Part shown: one piece after another, positions 23,522 to 34,930 of the stretch
How the letters are laid out: each line of letters begins with the position of its first letter
How positions within the stretch are numbered: the first letter of the stretch is position 1
Assembly: GCA_038373865.1 (NCBI GenBank)
Contig: JAXGGA010004737.1
Coordinates: 1 to 64,000 of the forward strand
DNA from: Uloborus plumipes
Taxonomy: Eukaryota; Arthropoda; Arachnida; Araneae; Uloboridae
Reading direction: 5' to 3'
DNA: 64,000 bases
Made by a program: the position numbers and the translations under genes
The notes under the pieces: generated by a model
Told to the model about the DNA's origin: nothing
What the model saw: the letters and a program-made list of their open reading frames with translations, nothing else
Database searches by the model: none

Positions 23522-25024
23522 CAGGGTGGTCCTAAACTCATGGTACAAACTTTTAGGGTAGGTCAAGGGCATTGTAACAATGACTTTTTGTATAGGAATG
23601 TATAGTCGCAAGTGACGTGGTGAGGCGTAAACAGGGGAAATGACAGCCGAAAGGAAAAACAAAGATTTTATTCAAAGCGTTGTTGACAATTGTCATATTT
23701 ACATTAAGTGTTCAAAATTGCGTCCACCAGTAGCGATACATGCTTGACAGCGTCGGTGGAGCGATTGGCGTACACGTTCAAAGATGCCTGGCATTTCACG
23801 CACACTTGCAGCAGCTACAGATATGCGAGCGACGAGATCCTCATCTGAGTCAACTGGAGTCTCATAAACAAGATTCTTTAAATGTCCCCAGAAAAAGTAA
23901 TCGAGGCTCGATAAATCGGGAGATCGGGGCGGCCAAGGGACTGGTCCACCACGCCCAATCCATTGAGCACCAAACGTGGTATTCAGATAATTCCGAACAT
24001 TAATGCTGAAGTGTGCTGGCGCCCCATCGTGCTGAAACCACATGCGGTTACGAATGGCGATCGGAACATCATGCAGCAGTTGTGGTAACACTTCCTTCAG
24101 AAAAATAAGATAGCTTTCGCCACTTAGTCGCGTGGGTAGCAAGTATGGGCCAATCAAAAAGTCGTGCACAATACCAGCCCACACATTAATACAGAAACGT
24201 TGTTGAAACGCATGTGGACGCGTTGCATGTGGATTATCGGTTGCCCACACATGGGAATTGTGCGCATTAAAGACACCCTCGCGTGAAAATGTGGCTTCAT
24301 CTGTAAATAGCACATGATCTACGAAATCCGGCTGCAATGCGCATTTCTGCATCATCCACTGGCAGAAGTTCACGCGGAGAGGATAATCTGCGGGATTCAA
24401 TGCTTGTACTTTCTGAAAATGGAAGGGGTGTAAGCGATTTTCGCTTAACACTCTGCCTACAGTCTGATGACTCACACCTACGTCATGTGCAACAGTTCTT
24501 GTGCTTGACTCTGGTCTATCAGCCACAATGTTCAAGATGGTTTCTTCCAGCCTTGGAGTGCGTACAGCTCTTAATCGACCAGTGTCATGTCTGTTGACGC
24601 CGAAGCCACCTGTTTCACAAAGTTGACGATGCAACCGTTGAAAAATTCTGTGATCCGGCATTCGGCGATCAGGATACTCCTCGCGATACATTCGTAACGC
24701 AGCTCTGCCGTTACCATTTGCACGACCGTACATGTAATGCATGTCTGCTTTTTCTGAATTCGTGAAGTCACCCATCTTCTACGGCAGCACAATTGAGAAT
24801 GGCGCTTTTCCTCATTGCGATGCATCATATTCAACAGCGGCTGGACATCTACTGCCCTCTACTGGCAATGATACCAACTGATCCCTCCATTTTTCTTTCC
24901 TTTTATTTCTCTTGTTTACGACTCACCGCGTCACTTGCGACTATACATTCCTATACAAAAAGTCATTGTTACAATGCCCTTGACCTACCCTAAAAGTTTG
25001 TACCATGAGTTTAGGACCACCCTG
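23522..25024 (-). mobile_element. Mariner/Tc1-superfamily transposon, intact, 1503 bp
   Basis: Flanked by TA on both sides (23520-23521, 25025-25026). The terminal inverted repeats start CAGGGTGGTCCTAAACTC and are identical for 96 bp, then continue with a few mismatches to about 120 bp. It holds one uninterrupted transposase frame on the - strand. The near-identical long ends and open frame point to a recent insertion. It sits 213 bp after the last recognised MRCK exon. Confidence 0.97.
23699..24775 (-). CDS. Mariner-like transposase, DD41D, full length (358 aa)
   Basis: An ATG-to-stop frame of 358 codons. Residues about 1-55 and 75-125 look like paired helix-turn-helix DNA-binding units (TVAHDVGVSHQTVGRVLSEN). 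The catalytic triad is D159 (LFTDEATF), D250 (WFQHDGAPAHF) and D292 (SPDLSSLDYFFWG). The last two Asp are separated by 41 residues, so it is DD41D rather than the DD34D of classic mariners. It cuts and pastes its own element at TA sites. There are no internal stops, and length and motifs look complete, so it may be functional. Closest type by eye: the SPDL-xLDYFxWG transposases common in insect and spider genomes. Confidence 0.96.
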   Translation of the reverse strand: MGDFTNSEKADMHYMYGRANGNGRAALRMYREEYPDRRMPDHRIFQRLHRQLCETGGFGVNRHDTGRLRAVRTPRLEETILNIVADRPESSTRTVAHDVGVSHQTVGRVLSENRLHPFHFQKVQALNPADYPLRVNFCQWMMQKCALQPDFVDHVLFTDEATFSREGVFNAHNSHVWATDNPHATRPHAFQQRFCINVWAGIVHDFLIGPYLLPTRLSGESYLIFLKEVLPQLLHDVPIAIRNRMWFQHDGAPAHFSINVRNYLNTTFGAQWIGRGGPVPWPPRSPDLSSLDYFFWGHLKNLVYETPVDSDEDLVARISVAAASVREMPGIFERVRQSLHRRCQACIATGGRNFEHLM

Positions 25025-25026
25025 TA

Positions 25027-25449
25027 TATACATTTATACCATTATCAATGGATATTGAGTTGCACAGATAAACTTAGAGTGTAAGGTTTAATATTTTACT
25101 GTATTTTTATTCAGACCATTAAATTCTGATGTGGGTGGAAATAATAATCAAAAAGTAATGCCCCATACAAAAGTATCTTTACTCAACATTCACCATAATA
25201 TTTAATGATGAAATTTGCTGGAATATTAGTCAGAAATGATTCTATTCGATACGTATTTAGGACATACACTAATTCACTGTATGATTACTGATATTTATTG
25301 ATAAGAATCCTCTTGAGCTAATTTTATTATTTTATTTAGTTGCTTTATTGCTGATGAAATATTAACATGATTATTTTCATATCCTTTTAATTTAACTAAT
25401 CATAAATTAAGGATTCAAATACAATAATGATTCATCTGTTTCATTTTAA
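25027..25449. other. Presumed MRCK intron or intergenic, no feature seen
   Basis: AT-rich. I looked here for the next PH-domain exon (expected to carry a KWV-type Trp helix) and did not find it. Confidence 0.4.
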
Positions 25450-25998
25450 GGGCCATTCTCCACTGTAAACCTTCTGAACCTCAATTTTTAAAATACGTAT
25501 TTGTGTTTTTTATGTATGTAATATTAAAATATGTTAGTTAAACGTTAGGAAATAAGATAAAACACTTGTTTTAACAGAATTTTTATTTTGAAATCAATTC
25601 TGGAAATTCAGCATTACGTTTTTTCAATTTTCTCCTTAAAATTAACATATTTTAATGTTATTGTCTAATTTGAAATAAATTATAACACTCAATTTTCTTT
25701 CGCCGTTAAATATATCTACATAGTATATCTTTTAATGATCGAAGGAAAATAAATAAGTATCAACATATTTTTTTTTTAAAAAGAAGGATTTTTTAAAACA
25801 ATAATTGGATGTCCCGTGCGTAACCCAAAAACATGGTCTTTTTTGTTTTCCAAGCTTATTTTTCGAGCAAAACAGAAACTGCTTTGGATTTACTTTTATT
25901 CACCCATCAAAATTCATGCCCAAAACCCTTTTTAATGAAAGTTAAATATTAAATGAAATATAAGCATTTGCTTTCCTGTCCCGTGCGTAACCCAAATA

Positions 25999-26342
25999 CA
26001 GTCCACTCCAGATTTTCCGCGGAATAAGGAGGCACAGCAACCGCGGATAAGCAAATGCGATGGATAATCCAAAAAATAGGTAAAGATTGACACTAGTGTA
26101 TGTAAAAGCTTTTTTAAAAAGTCAAAAATACCACTCATACATTTAAATTAAACTAAAAATGAGAACATTGGATGAAAGAAATATCTTTAAAAGCTAAAAA
26201 CGATAAATGACAAATTTGCATTTTTCTGTGTTAAGTAAATTTTCACCATGAAAATAAAAGGGAAAAGGAAATAAAAGTGTTAAAAGCCCGCGGATAATTC
26301 GAATCGCTCATAATCCGACCGCGGATAATCGAGAATTTGCTG
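25999..26342. mobile_element. Tigger/pogo-like MITE, nested (344 bp)
   Basis: Starts CAGTCCACTCCAGATTTTCC and ends CGAGAATTTGCTG, with TA on both sides (25997-25998, 26343-26344). Both ends hold CCGCGGATAA motifs typical of pogo/Tigger ends. It lies inside the GTCCCGTGCGTAACC element. Confidence 0.78.
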
Positions 26343-26374
26343 TATTTCTAAAATTATAATTCAGCTACGTAATT

Positions 26375-26692
26375 TCACTTGCCAATATTTACGCTACTAA
26401 CTGCCTTTCTCTGAACATTATTTATAGGTGTTGCAGCATTTAGAAAGAACTCAAAGCCTGAAATCGGTATATGCTTCATGCCATGCATCTTTGAAATGCC
26501 TGGTCTTGCATTTACTTTTGACCAAACTGTCTCCCTCCTTATGTCTTTATCTAAACACAGCATGACTTTTGTTGATGTCATTCCTTTTCTTACAACGCTC
26601 GCAAAGTCTTCGGCCGACTGCACAATTGGGGCATTTGATTTTTTGGACATTACTGCCCTTCTGATTTTACTTTGCCCCCAATTGCCACTCAC
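26375..26692 (-). CDS. Unrecognised ORF inside the GTCCCGTGCGTAACC element
   Basis: A 105-codon open frame on the - strand ending in TGA. The first codon in frame is GTG. A good splice acceptor (ttttttag) stands just upstream at about 26699, so it may be a terminal exon rather than a whole gene. The protein is basic with even composition (MSKKSNAPIVQSAEDF, VMLCLDKDIRRETVWSKVN, ISKMHGMKHIPISGFEFF). I do not recognise the family. It is probably the relic of the element's own protein, but this is inference. Confidence 0.4.
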   Translation of the reverse strand: MSGNWGQSKIRRAVMSKKSNAPIVQSAEDFASVVRKGMTSTKVMLCLDKDIRRETVWSKVNARPGISKMHGMKHIPISGFEFFLNAATPINNVQRKAVSSVNIGK

Positions 26693-27326
26693 TTGCTAAA
26701 AACATTTTATAATTATGAAGTCAATAATAAATATTATGAATCGTGTACTAGTCACATTTAAAAAAACATTAATTATGCAAAATACCTTCTTTTTTTCTTG
26801 AACTTCACTTAAAATGGTTCACGCTAATGAATACAATAACTTTTATTTCATTAGAAATACAATTATTATAAATATTTTTAAATTATTCCAGCCGATATAG
26901 AATATCATTCAGACGTGTCCCGTGCGTAACCTTGGGTTTGTCCCGTGCGTAACCTAAATGCAATAATTTTGTAAATTTACTAATTTATTTATTTGATTAA
27001 AGTGTAGCATTTTTGGGAAGAAGCACTATTTAGCTGTTAGGAAAAAAATACAATGGTTAGATAGAAGTTCTAAATTCACAGGGTTCATGAGCTATAGAAG
27101 TAAAAGTGGAATTTTCTTTTCTTTCCGAGTCCCGTGCGTAACCAGCATAATCAATCATTTTCTACATATTTAAACAATAATTATAATTTTATTTTGCACT
27201 TAAACTTCAAGAATCAATCTTGCTTTATAATAAAACTGCAATAAAACATGAATGCACAACCTTTTCCACTGATTTTATGAACTTCAAAAGTCTGCAAATG
27301 TCCCGTGCGTAACCGGAGAATGGCCC

Positions 27327-29341
27327 ATATACAGAATGGTTACAGCTCTAATTGTTGGGCTTGTAAGTTTGTTACAAACATTTTCAAAAAAGTAAATACA
27401 AAACAAGAATAAAAAATCCTTTACACTAGATTAAATGTTAAAAATCCCTTTTTTTCTTCTCCTCAATCTGATTCAGATTTCCAGCTAAGTTGAATGCGTA
27501 CCAAAAATTTCAACGTGTTTTTTTTTTTTTTTCATTTTGTGAAACAACAATTGGAAATTTATAAATTCATTGAATGGATAACATCAAAAATTTTCTTATT
27601 TTATAGATAAAATAACCTGCACAAGCATGTTTTACAATAAACAAACAAAAATAATACCTGTAATTTTGTAAAAATGCAGTAAGAAAGTGTCATAAAGACA
27701 TTCACCAGAAAATACTTTGTAAGTATGTAAATGCTACTTCTAAAATCACATATGAAAATAGTCCATGTTCTTAAAAATTACGAAAAGTACATTTTATTCT
27801 TAAAAAATGGTAAATATGACTACGCCGCATATAAGTAAAAATGCCATGTCATGAACATTCTCTATATTTTTTGAAGTAAAAAACATATAACCTGGTCTTT
27901 TAAGACTAAAATGAAAGCCTTTTTTAATGTGACAGCTAATTGTCTTTTAAACACATTTAAAGAAAATAAAAAGGCAATTATTTCATATTTCCACACAAAT
28001 TGCTGCATTTAAATTTCTTTCTTTTCTCTTAAAATTTTGCCAGAAGTGCGCAAAAAAGATGTGGTAAAACTGCGGCTTTAAAAGTGTTAAAGGGGTTCAG
28101 TTTCGAGTGTTTTTAGTTTTTTTTTTTTTGGGGGGGGGGGGGGGGGCACCTTACATCTTAAAATAGGTTGGTTGCAGAAAGAAACTGCCAGCTTTATAAA
28201 GATTCTCTAACATACTAGGTATCGATGATTTTTCTCGATAACACAATTGCAATAGCAAGAATGAACAGAAAGCGTTCTTTAAAAATGTATTTAATAAGAT
28301 TAAAAATTAGAAGAGTTTAAAAGCTGATTTATTAACAAAATAGTTATTTAATTGTTAATTCATTTGTGTTCCTTTAAAATATGTTTGATTTTAGAACAAT
28401 TAAATAAGTAAATGAAATAATAGATAACTTCTGTTTTGGAAAAAGAGGCAAACATTTTAAATATTTTTCTTAAATACATTTATTCCCTGTTTCTTGATAC
28501 TAATAAAATAAAAACAAATATAAAAAGAAAATAAAGTTGTTCTCTATCATTAAATACCTCACTGAAAATTTGAATTATAGCACTACCATGTTCAAAACCG
28601 TTTGGATGATTGAAAAACTCAGATAAGGTTGGTTAAACCAATTTTTTTTTTTAAAATTACATCATTTATTCAACGAGAATAAGTTTCTTTATGAAATAAA
28701 AGAATGTAATAAAATGATTATGAATTGAAACGATTAGAGAGATTCACACACATTGAATCAGGGGCCATATTAAAGGGGTGGGTTTTTAGGGTTCAAACCC
28801 CCTGCGAAATTTTCCTACACTTTTCCCAAAAAATATTTTCATTATAATTGTTTTCGTTAAAAAAATATGATTTCCATTTATTATTTATTTATTTCAAGTT
28901 CATTAGAAAAATGAAACTATTATTATTTGTTTTTATTGAAGTTATTGCGAGCATCACATCCTATATCCCACTATACAGTGTTTTTCTTCAGATTTTGAGA
29001 ACCGACTCTAAGAAAAATATCAAATTATAAAAATTTGGAAGTGCCAAACTCTATATTTAACGTATTTCATGGGAGACAAAAACACATGTGTTTAACAAGT
29101 ATCACTTTGAATGAACGTACATGCTTACAAGCATCTATTCTTTTGAGATCTTTTGACAGACATTGAATTTTGAATAAGGGTAAAGTTATGTTGACACATC
29201 AGATTTTTTTCTTTTTAAATAGAAATGTCATTTCGTACATTTGCTCATGTTAATGGCGTTAAACCAGCACCCCCTCGTTGAAGGAACCTATTGTGACGAA
29301 AATGAAAAGAATATACAAATGAAATTTGATTTCACGAGAAA
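27327..29341. repeat. Interspersed repeat, copy A (about 2 kb)
   Basis: Starts ATATACAGAATGGTTACAGC and matches 47709-51250 along its length, with the same order of landmarks: TCCTCAATCTGATTCAGATT, a long G tract after TTTTTTTTT (about 28130), GGTTCAAACCCCC (28788) and GGAACCTATTGTGACG. Homology stops at about 29341. Its left edge coincides with the end of the GTCCCGTGCGTAACC element. No conserved frame, so class unknown. Confidence 0.8.
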
Positions 29342-30026
29342 ATCATTTCTTGGTTTAGATTGCATCACACAGTCGATTGCTTGTTGTGGAGATACATGCT
29401 GTGCTTTCGAACAGAATATGACATACTTCAAAGCGCTGCAATTGCTTTAAAAATAAATATAAAACAGCTAAAGAAGAGCGATCTCTTTAATTTGTTATCG
29501 ATGATACGAAAATACCAAAACAATGCAACAACGGAAGACAAGGCGTCAACAAGTACACGGAGTTACAGTTAATTCCCCTAAAGGTTCTTCGAGGCCGCAG
29601 GATGTTAATTAGAGTCGTGTTTGAGTAGATGAACTGAATATCATTCATAAAAAAAAAAAAACTAGTGTGTTTAGGTTTCTACACATAACTGTAACTTTTC
29701 TTATTGTGTATGCGAGTTTTTGATTTTTGTGTGATCTTATGTTATGCTTATAGCAAGAAAGAAAAACGTGATTATTTTATTATTCTTGGTATGTAATCGG
29801 AATAGCTTACCCAGCTCTGCTTTTCTTTATGTTAAAATTAAATATTGCACCGAAAACCGCATCACTGGGAAAAATCTTTCATCTCAAAACTTTTCCCAAT
29901 TCTTGTGTCTCTTTTTTAATTCTGTTCTGCAACTTTAGATTGCAGTCTGCCTCCCACTTTCCATCAGCTTCTTTAGGATTAATGGTTGAAAATATTTTTA
30001 TTCAGAAGGAGATTTGATTCACTATT
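29342..30026. other. Unassigned sequence between repeats
   Basis: Short open frames (29241-29450, 29360-29572) are unrecognised and overlap each other in different frames. No homology is seen, and no exon of MRCK. Confidence 0.35.
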
Positions 30027-30286
30027 ACTTCTGTCAGGGCCGGCCTTAGTGAATGAGGGGCCCAATTGGAGAATTTCAGCGGGGGGCCCCCTAAGAAAAA
30101 AAAAAAACACACACACACACACACACATTTGGAAATTTAAAAAAGCTTTTATTTATTTTACTATTTTTGTTTACAAAGCAAAAAGAAAGGGGGAAAAACT
30201 TCAATTTACTAAACAAGTCATCACAGACGAACCTTTCTAGCCTTTTTATGCACAAAATCGTCAATAATTTTGTCAAAACATATGTT

Positions 30287-31030
30287 TTAGATTTCCTCGT
30301 TTTCTATGGACAAAATTGCAAGGTTATTCAATCTATCTTGCAAAATTGTGGATCGGAGGTAAGTTTTTATTAATTTCAACCTTGAAAAGCTTCTTTCTCC
30401 TGACGCCACAGTTGCAGGACTTGTTAAGAATATTCTTAATGCAATGAACATATTCGGAAATAATCTTGCTCTGGAGTTGGAGGCTAAGAATTCAAGTATT
30501 TTTTTCGGTTTTCTAAACAAGTCGAAGGAAGAAATGTTTTTAATGCTTCATTTCCTCAACCAGCATACATGTCTGCGTTTTTGACAGATTTCTCCTGATC
30601 GCAATCTCGTTGAATTTTTGTTTCTGTCAAAGCGCCTTCTAAATTATGCACAAATTTTTTCAAATCATCCTTTGCAATTTTTTGAAACGTTGCTAAAAAT
30701 CCAAAAGTGTTGTTATGACTTGTCAATTGCTCAAAACGAGTTTGTAGAGATTTTATCGCCTTATCCAAAATTATATTGAAGACATTCACCTTAAATGCTT
30801 CTTTAAAGTTTGGTGCATGCTGATCTTCGGCTTCGTTGTTTAATAATTTTTTTTGCTTTATCAAACGCGTCTCCCGGAATTCTTGCTTTATGCCTGGGTC
30901 AGTTGCAAGCTCATTTGCTCCAATTACAGCTTCCTCAAAGCCTGTATCTCTATATTTCTTTAACCACTCGAGAAGTTTTTTGAAACAGGAAATGGACATC
31001 GAAAGATCTGCAGTTTCTGACTACAATTCT
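30287..31030 (-). pseudogene. ZMYM1-like hAT transposase, C-terminal remnant
   Basis: Two open stretches on the - strand. 30999-30556 gives LLEWLKKYRDTGFEEAVIGA, LIKQKKLLNNEAEDQHAPNF and then RFEQLTSHNNTFGFLATFQK, the middle part of ZMYM1-like hAT transposases. 30520-30287 gives FIALRIFLTSPATVASGERS and FSRLKLIKTYLRSTILQDRL, the C-terminal dimerisation domain. A stop separates them, and the catalytic N-terminal part is missing, so the element is not autonomous. Confidence 0.9.
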
Positions 31031-31149
31031 TTGCTAACGAAATTCACTTGAAATAGCAAGTCATACCAAAATACCAATGTAACGATAAATTTATATTCTG
31101 TAATGTGTCTGAGGGATCTGATAGTTCAAGAAGGGCATCATAAAATGTA

Positions 31150-33365
31150 CAGGGTGTCCGCGCACCTGGAAAGTCAGGAAAGTCATGGATTTCATATATG
31201 ATCGAAATTGGTCATGGAAAGTCATGGATTTCAGCGAAAAATGTCCAAAAGTCATGGAAACTGACTGTTTATCATGGATTTTAGCGCTTAGGATCGGTGG
31301 TTATTTCTCCCGATCTCGTAAGAACAAAAAAACATCCATCGTCATTCTGCTTCGTTATTGCAAGGTTCCCGCGACTTTAAAAAGTCCTTGAATTTTACTT
31401 GGTCTTTCAAGAAATCTGGAAAGTCCTTGAAAATTTTAAAATGTCCTTGAAAACTCCAAAAGTATTATTTTTCGTAGAAAATGTGCCGAAAAATCGGCGA
31501 TCTTCGAACGTTCACGATCGTGCCCCTGCAAAAAAATTGTGTCCATCGAAAAATCGGCAATCGTCGGGATTTCGAAATCTGGAGCCGTTTTTTCAAGACG
31601 AAAATTAAGAAAAAAAAAACATACCCCGAGAAGTTTTATTTTTGCGCATAATCGGCAATCGTTAAAAGTTCGCGGTTAGGCGCCGCTTTTTCGTTTCGCT
31701 TTACTTTTAAAACAATTTAGAAATAGAATAATCAGGATTGGATTTTTATACAAAAGAATATCTTTAACAAGTTAAACATGAGCTTTTCTGAAAAATACGT
31801 TTTTGCTGGTATCTTAATGATTTTCTTTCAACAAAATTTAGATTTGTCTGGTGGATTAAAATTATTTTTCGAATTTTTTGCTTCCATGATCATTTTTTTT
31901 TTAGAAATACCAGGAACAGAAATACGTGTGTAATAGGTTTTGTACAACTTATTTTTTATTTATTTATTTATTTTTTGTTGACATTTTAACATTGAGCACG
32001 TGCTTCGCCGAAAATGGCGTGCCATTGTCAAGTCTTCAATCCTTTTGCATCCTGTAAATACTTCAATTATTTTGATATTCTGAAGCTATTTTTATGTTGT
32101 GCTACGTTAAATATACTCATTGTTCATTTTATTTTAATAATTTATTTATTTTTGAACTCAAATTTTAGCTCTTCCAATTTATTGGTTTCTAATAGTTTTT
32201 AAGAAAACGCCGAACTTTTAAAGACAAAGTGCTTCCTTGACTTTTCATTTGTTTATTTAATTACAAAATACAGGCACGTTTTTCCTCGAGTTCGAAAAAA
32301 TCGAGTAAAAGCTGTAATTTCAAAAGAAAAAAAAATCACCATTTTTTCTTGGAGGGGGAAGAGAAAAGAATAGGGGGGAGAATAGAATACATTTTGCATG
32401 CACAGACTGGCAAAATAGGGTGATCACATTATATCCTGGTCTTATTCTGAAATTATAAATTTTCTTCATTGAAAAAAAAAAGATTTGTTGTCTGATTGTT
32501 TTTATGCTTGAACAAATAGAAAATGTTGGTGTTTACCATTTTTACCATTCCTTTGAATTTACACTTGAATAAGCCAAAGAATTGCTTCCAATCTACCTTT
32601 CCCTAAAATTTTCTTTTTCATATTGATGAAAAATATTTCACGATTTTTAGGTTTTTCATATTAAATCTGTAAAGAATCTATACTGTTCATCAACATTTAC
32701 ATCACTTTTGAAATTAATCTTGATTTTTGTGCAGACCCTTTCTTAGAAGTTAATTCCTGGAAAATTTTTTAAACCTCCTTAAAAAGTACTTGAATTTTAT
32801 TTTTAAGATTGTAGGGGAACCTTGTATTGGGTGCAATCTGATTAGTCTTAATAAGAGTTTCAAACAAGATGCATTGTGTTGACCAATCAGATGAATACTC
32901 AACGTTAAAACCCGTGAGCGGCGAATTTTCCGAAACTGTGTATGTGCGCGGACTTTGTCCCCTGACTGACAATAGAGCATGTGACGCATTTATTCAATTT
33001 GAATATCACACTTTCATACTTCTGCTTTGGGGGATAATAAGTTGTTTTGACTTTTAAATGTTGCTAAATCCTTGTACTTATTTTTTTGTATCAATAAATT
33101 GTTGCACTTGATCTGTTTCAGATATATTTAGTTAAGTTCTTTTTTTAGCTTTGGTTAAATTTATTTGCATAGCCGAAAAAAAAAGAATAGTTTCGAAAAG
33201 CAAAGGTACACTGTCTTACACCTTATATTGATATTTATGCTCTATTTTGATGTCAGCGTCAAATGAAATAGTTAAAATTGTAAGTCATGGAAAATTGTTC
33301 GCAAAAGTCATGGAAAGTCAGGGAAAGTCATGGATTTGAAAAGTCCAGGTCGAGCAGATACCCTG
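31150..33365. mobile_element. AGTCATGG-repeat DNA element, long copy (2.2 kb)
   Basis: Same ends as 5091-5960 (CAGGGTGTCCGCGCACCTGG; CGAGCAGATACCCTG) and flanked by AATGTA on both sides (31144-31149, 33366-33371), a second 6 bp duplication. It aligns with the short copy up to about 31868 and again from about 33170. The 1.3 kb between is absent from the short copy. No intact transposase is visible in that segment. It is nested in the hAT at 30035-34963. Confidence 0.88.
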
Positions 33366-33499
33366 AATGTACCAATTTGGTATCTCAATGCCTTTACACT
33401 TTCAACTCAACACTCCCATCTTATAGCAGAAAGTGTTAAATTTTTCCAATAATGAATTTCTTACAAGTAGTTTAGGAGGAAATATGTTTGATTTCAACA

Positions 33500-34930
33500 C
33501 AGATTGCAGAAGCTTCAGAGACCTCCGTTACCCAATAAATTGGGCAAAAGTAGCACAATACTACCACCTTAATCAGCAGTGAAATATTACTTTTCAACAT
33601 TTTATTTTCTTTCAAAAAATTGTTTCGTTTATCGCAAGGGGAATTCGATTACCCAAACTTCTGCACTCTAAGCAGGGGGCCCAAAAACAAAAATTTCCCC
33701 TCTCGATAAACGAAAAATTGTTTCGAAAGAAAATAAAATGTTGAAAAGTAATATTTTTTTGGCGCTGGCGCTTTGGCCTCCTGCTTAGAATGCAGAAGTT
33801 TCAGAAACCTCTGTTACCCAATAAATTGGACTAAAATTAACGCCATTACTCCCACCTTAACACTTTGACTGCCATGGCTATCATATGTGATATCCAGTGA
33901 TATTTCTGTTGAGACACTGGCTATCCGATATGATAGCCAGGGTGTTTCAACACTTCAGGCCATGGCTATCAAAGATGTTATCAGTTACATGAAAATCGTA
34001 TTGGAGTTTGATTGTTGGGCTCCCTACGATGTGTTAGGTATACGTGGTTTGCGCAAATTGGTATATGTGACGATTTTATGAGCTAAGTTTTATGAAAAAT
34101 TAAATATTTGGAACATGCAACAAAAAAGGGAATATATATAAATAGAGAGAGAGTATGTGATAATTATATATAAAATATCCGCGTCAGAATCAAATAAATC
34201 AAAGTCTTCATCATCCCATGAATCATAGCATCTCAGCCTCAGCTTCAATTTCTTCAGAAGTTAACTTTCTCTTGCTCATTGTAATAAAAATTCAAATAAT
34301 TCTAACCTAAACAAAATAATATAAATAAAATAATAAAAAACATAAATATAAATAAAAGAGTTTATTGATAAATGACGAATTTAGCTGCCAATCAAAATAA
34401 GATAGCCATGGCCACGCATGGAAGAATTTACACTAACTTTCGTGGTGTGCTTTGGCTATCATTTTTGGTAGCCAGGATGAAAATCTCCCCATATGTTACA
34501 AAATCAGTCAGATTGAAAAATATTGTTTTTATATATAGTTTTATGTTGAAAAAAATAAATTACACAAAAAAAAAGTTTGGCCCCGTGGTGAACATTTGCA
34601 ATTTTGGCTTGGCAGTCAAAGTGTTAATCAGTAGTAAAATATTACTTTTCAACATTTTATTTTCTTTCAAGACAATTTTTCGTTTATCGAAAGGAATTTT
34701 TTTTTTGGGCGCTGGCGCGGGGCCCTGCTTACAGTGCAGAAGTTTCAGAAACCTCTGTTACCCAATAAATTAGACTAAAAGTAGCGCCATACTCCCACCT
34801 TAAGCAGCAGTGAAATATTACTTTTCAGCATTTCATTTATTTGTTTTTTATTTATTTTTTTTTCAAGAAATTTTTTCGTTTATCGAAAGGGGAAAATTTT
34901 TTTTTGGAGCGAGCGCGGGGCCGATTGGAC
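33500..34930. repeat. Tandem units near the right end of the 4.9 kb hAT
   Basis: Three diverged copies start at CAGAAG(C/T)TTCAGA about 33507, 33792 and 34737. Each continues with ACCCAATAAATTGG, a CTCCCACCTTAA site, AATATTACTTTTCA and TTTCGTTTATCGAAAGG. The basic unit is about 178 bp. The first unit also contains an inverted partial copy. The middle unit is interrupted by a MITE. Confidence 0.75.
33861..34623. mobile_element. piggyBac-type MITE (763 bp)
   Basis: Flanked by TTAA on both sides (33857-33860, 34624-34627), with inverted ends CACTTTGACTGCCA and TGGCAGTCAAAGTG. The neighbouring tandem units show the empty site CCACCTTAATCAGCAGTG, proving precise TTAA insertion. Open frames at 33887-34081 and 34372-34773 give no recognisable protein. 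Confidence 0.93.

Larger units (their letters stand above)
25450..27326. mobile_element. Unclassified 1.9 kb element with six GTCCCGTGCGTAACC copies
   Basis: Bounded by GGGCCATTCTCC and its exact inverse GGAGAATGGCCC. Inside are six exact copies of the 15-mer GTCCCGTGCGTAACC, all on the + strand, at 25811, 25978, 26917, 26940, 27129 and 27300 (the last abuts the right end). It encloses a Tigger-type MITE (25999-26342) and an open - strand frame (26375-26692). No target duplication is evident. Confidence 0.7.

Noticed and set aside
23740..24597. Open frames on the + strand opposite the mariner transposase
   Set aside because: Shadows of the - strand transposase reading; composition is that of antisense codons.
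25811..27314. GTCCCGTGCGTAACC copies as a CRISPR-like array
   Set aside because: Spacing is irregular (8 bp to about 920 bp) and the copies lie inside an element with inverted ends.
28786..28800. GGGTTCAAACCCC as a tRNA B-box
   Set aside because: No A-box, acceptor stem or anticodon arm around it; the same string recurs in copy B as part of a repeat.
33887..34773. Open frames of 64 and 133 codons
   Set aside because: They lie in or across a TTAA MITE and the repeat units next to it, with no recognisable domain; judged non-coding.
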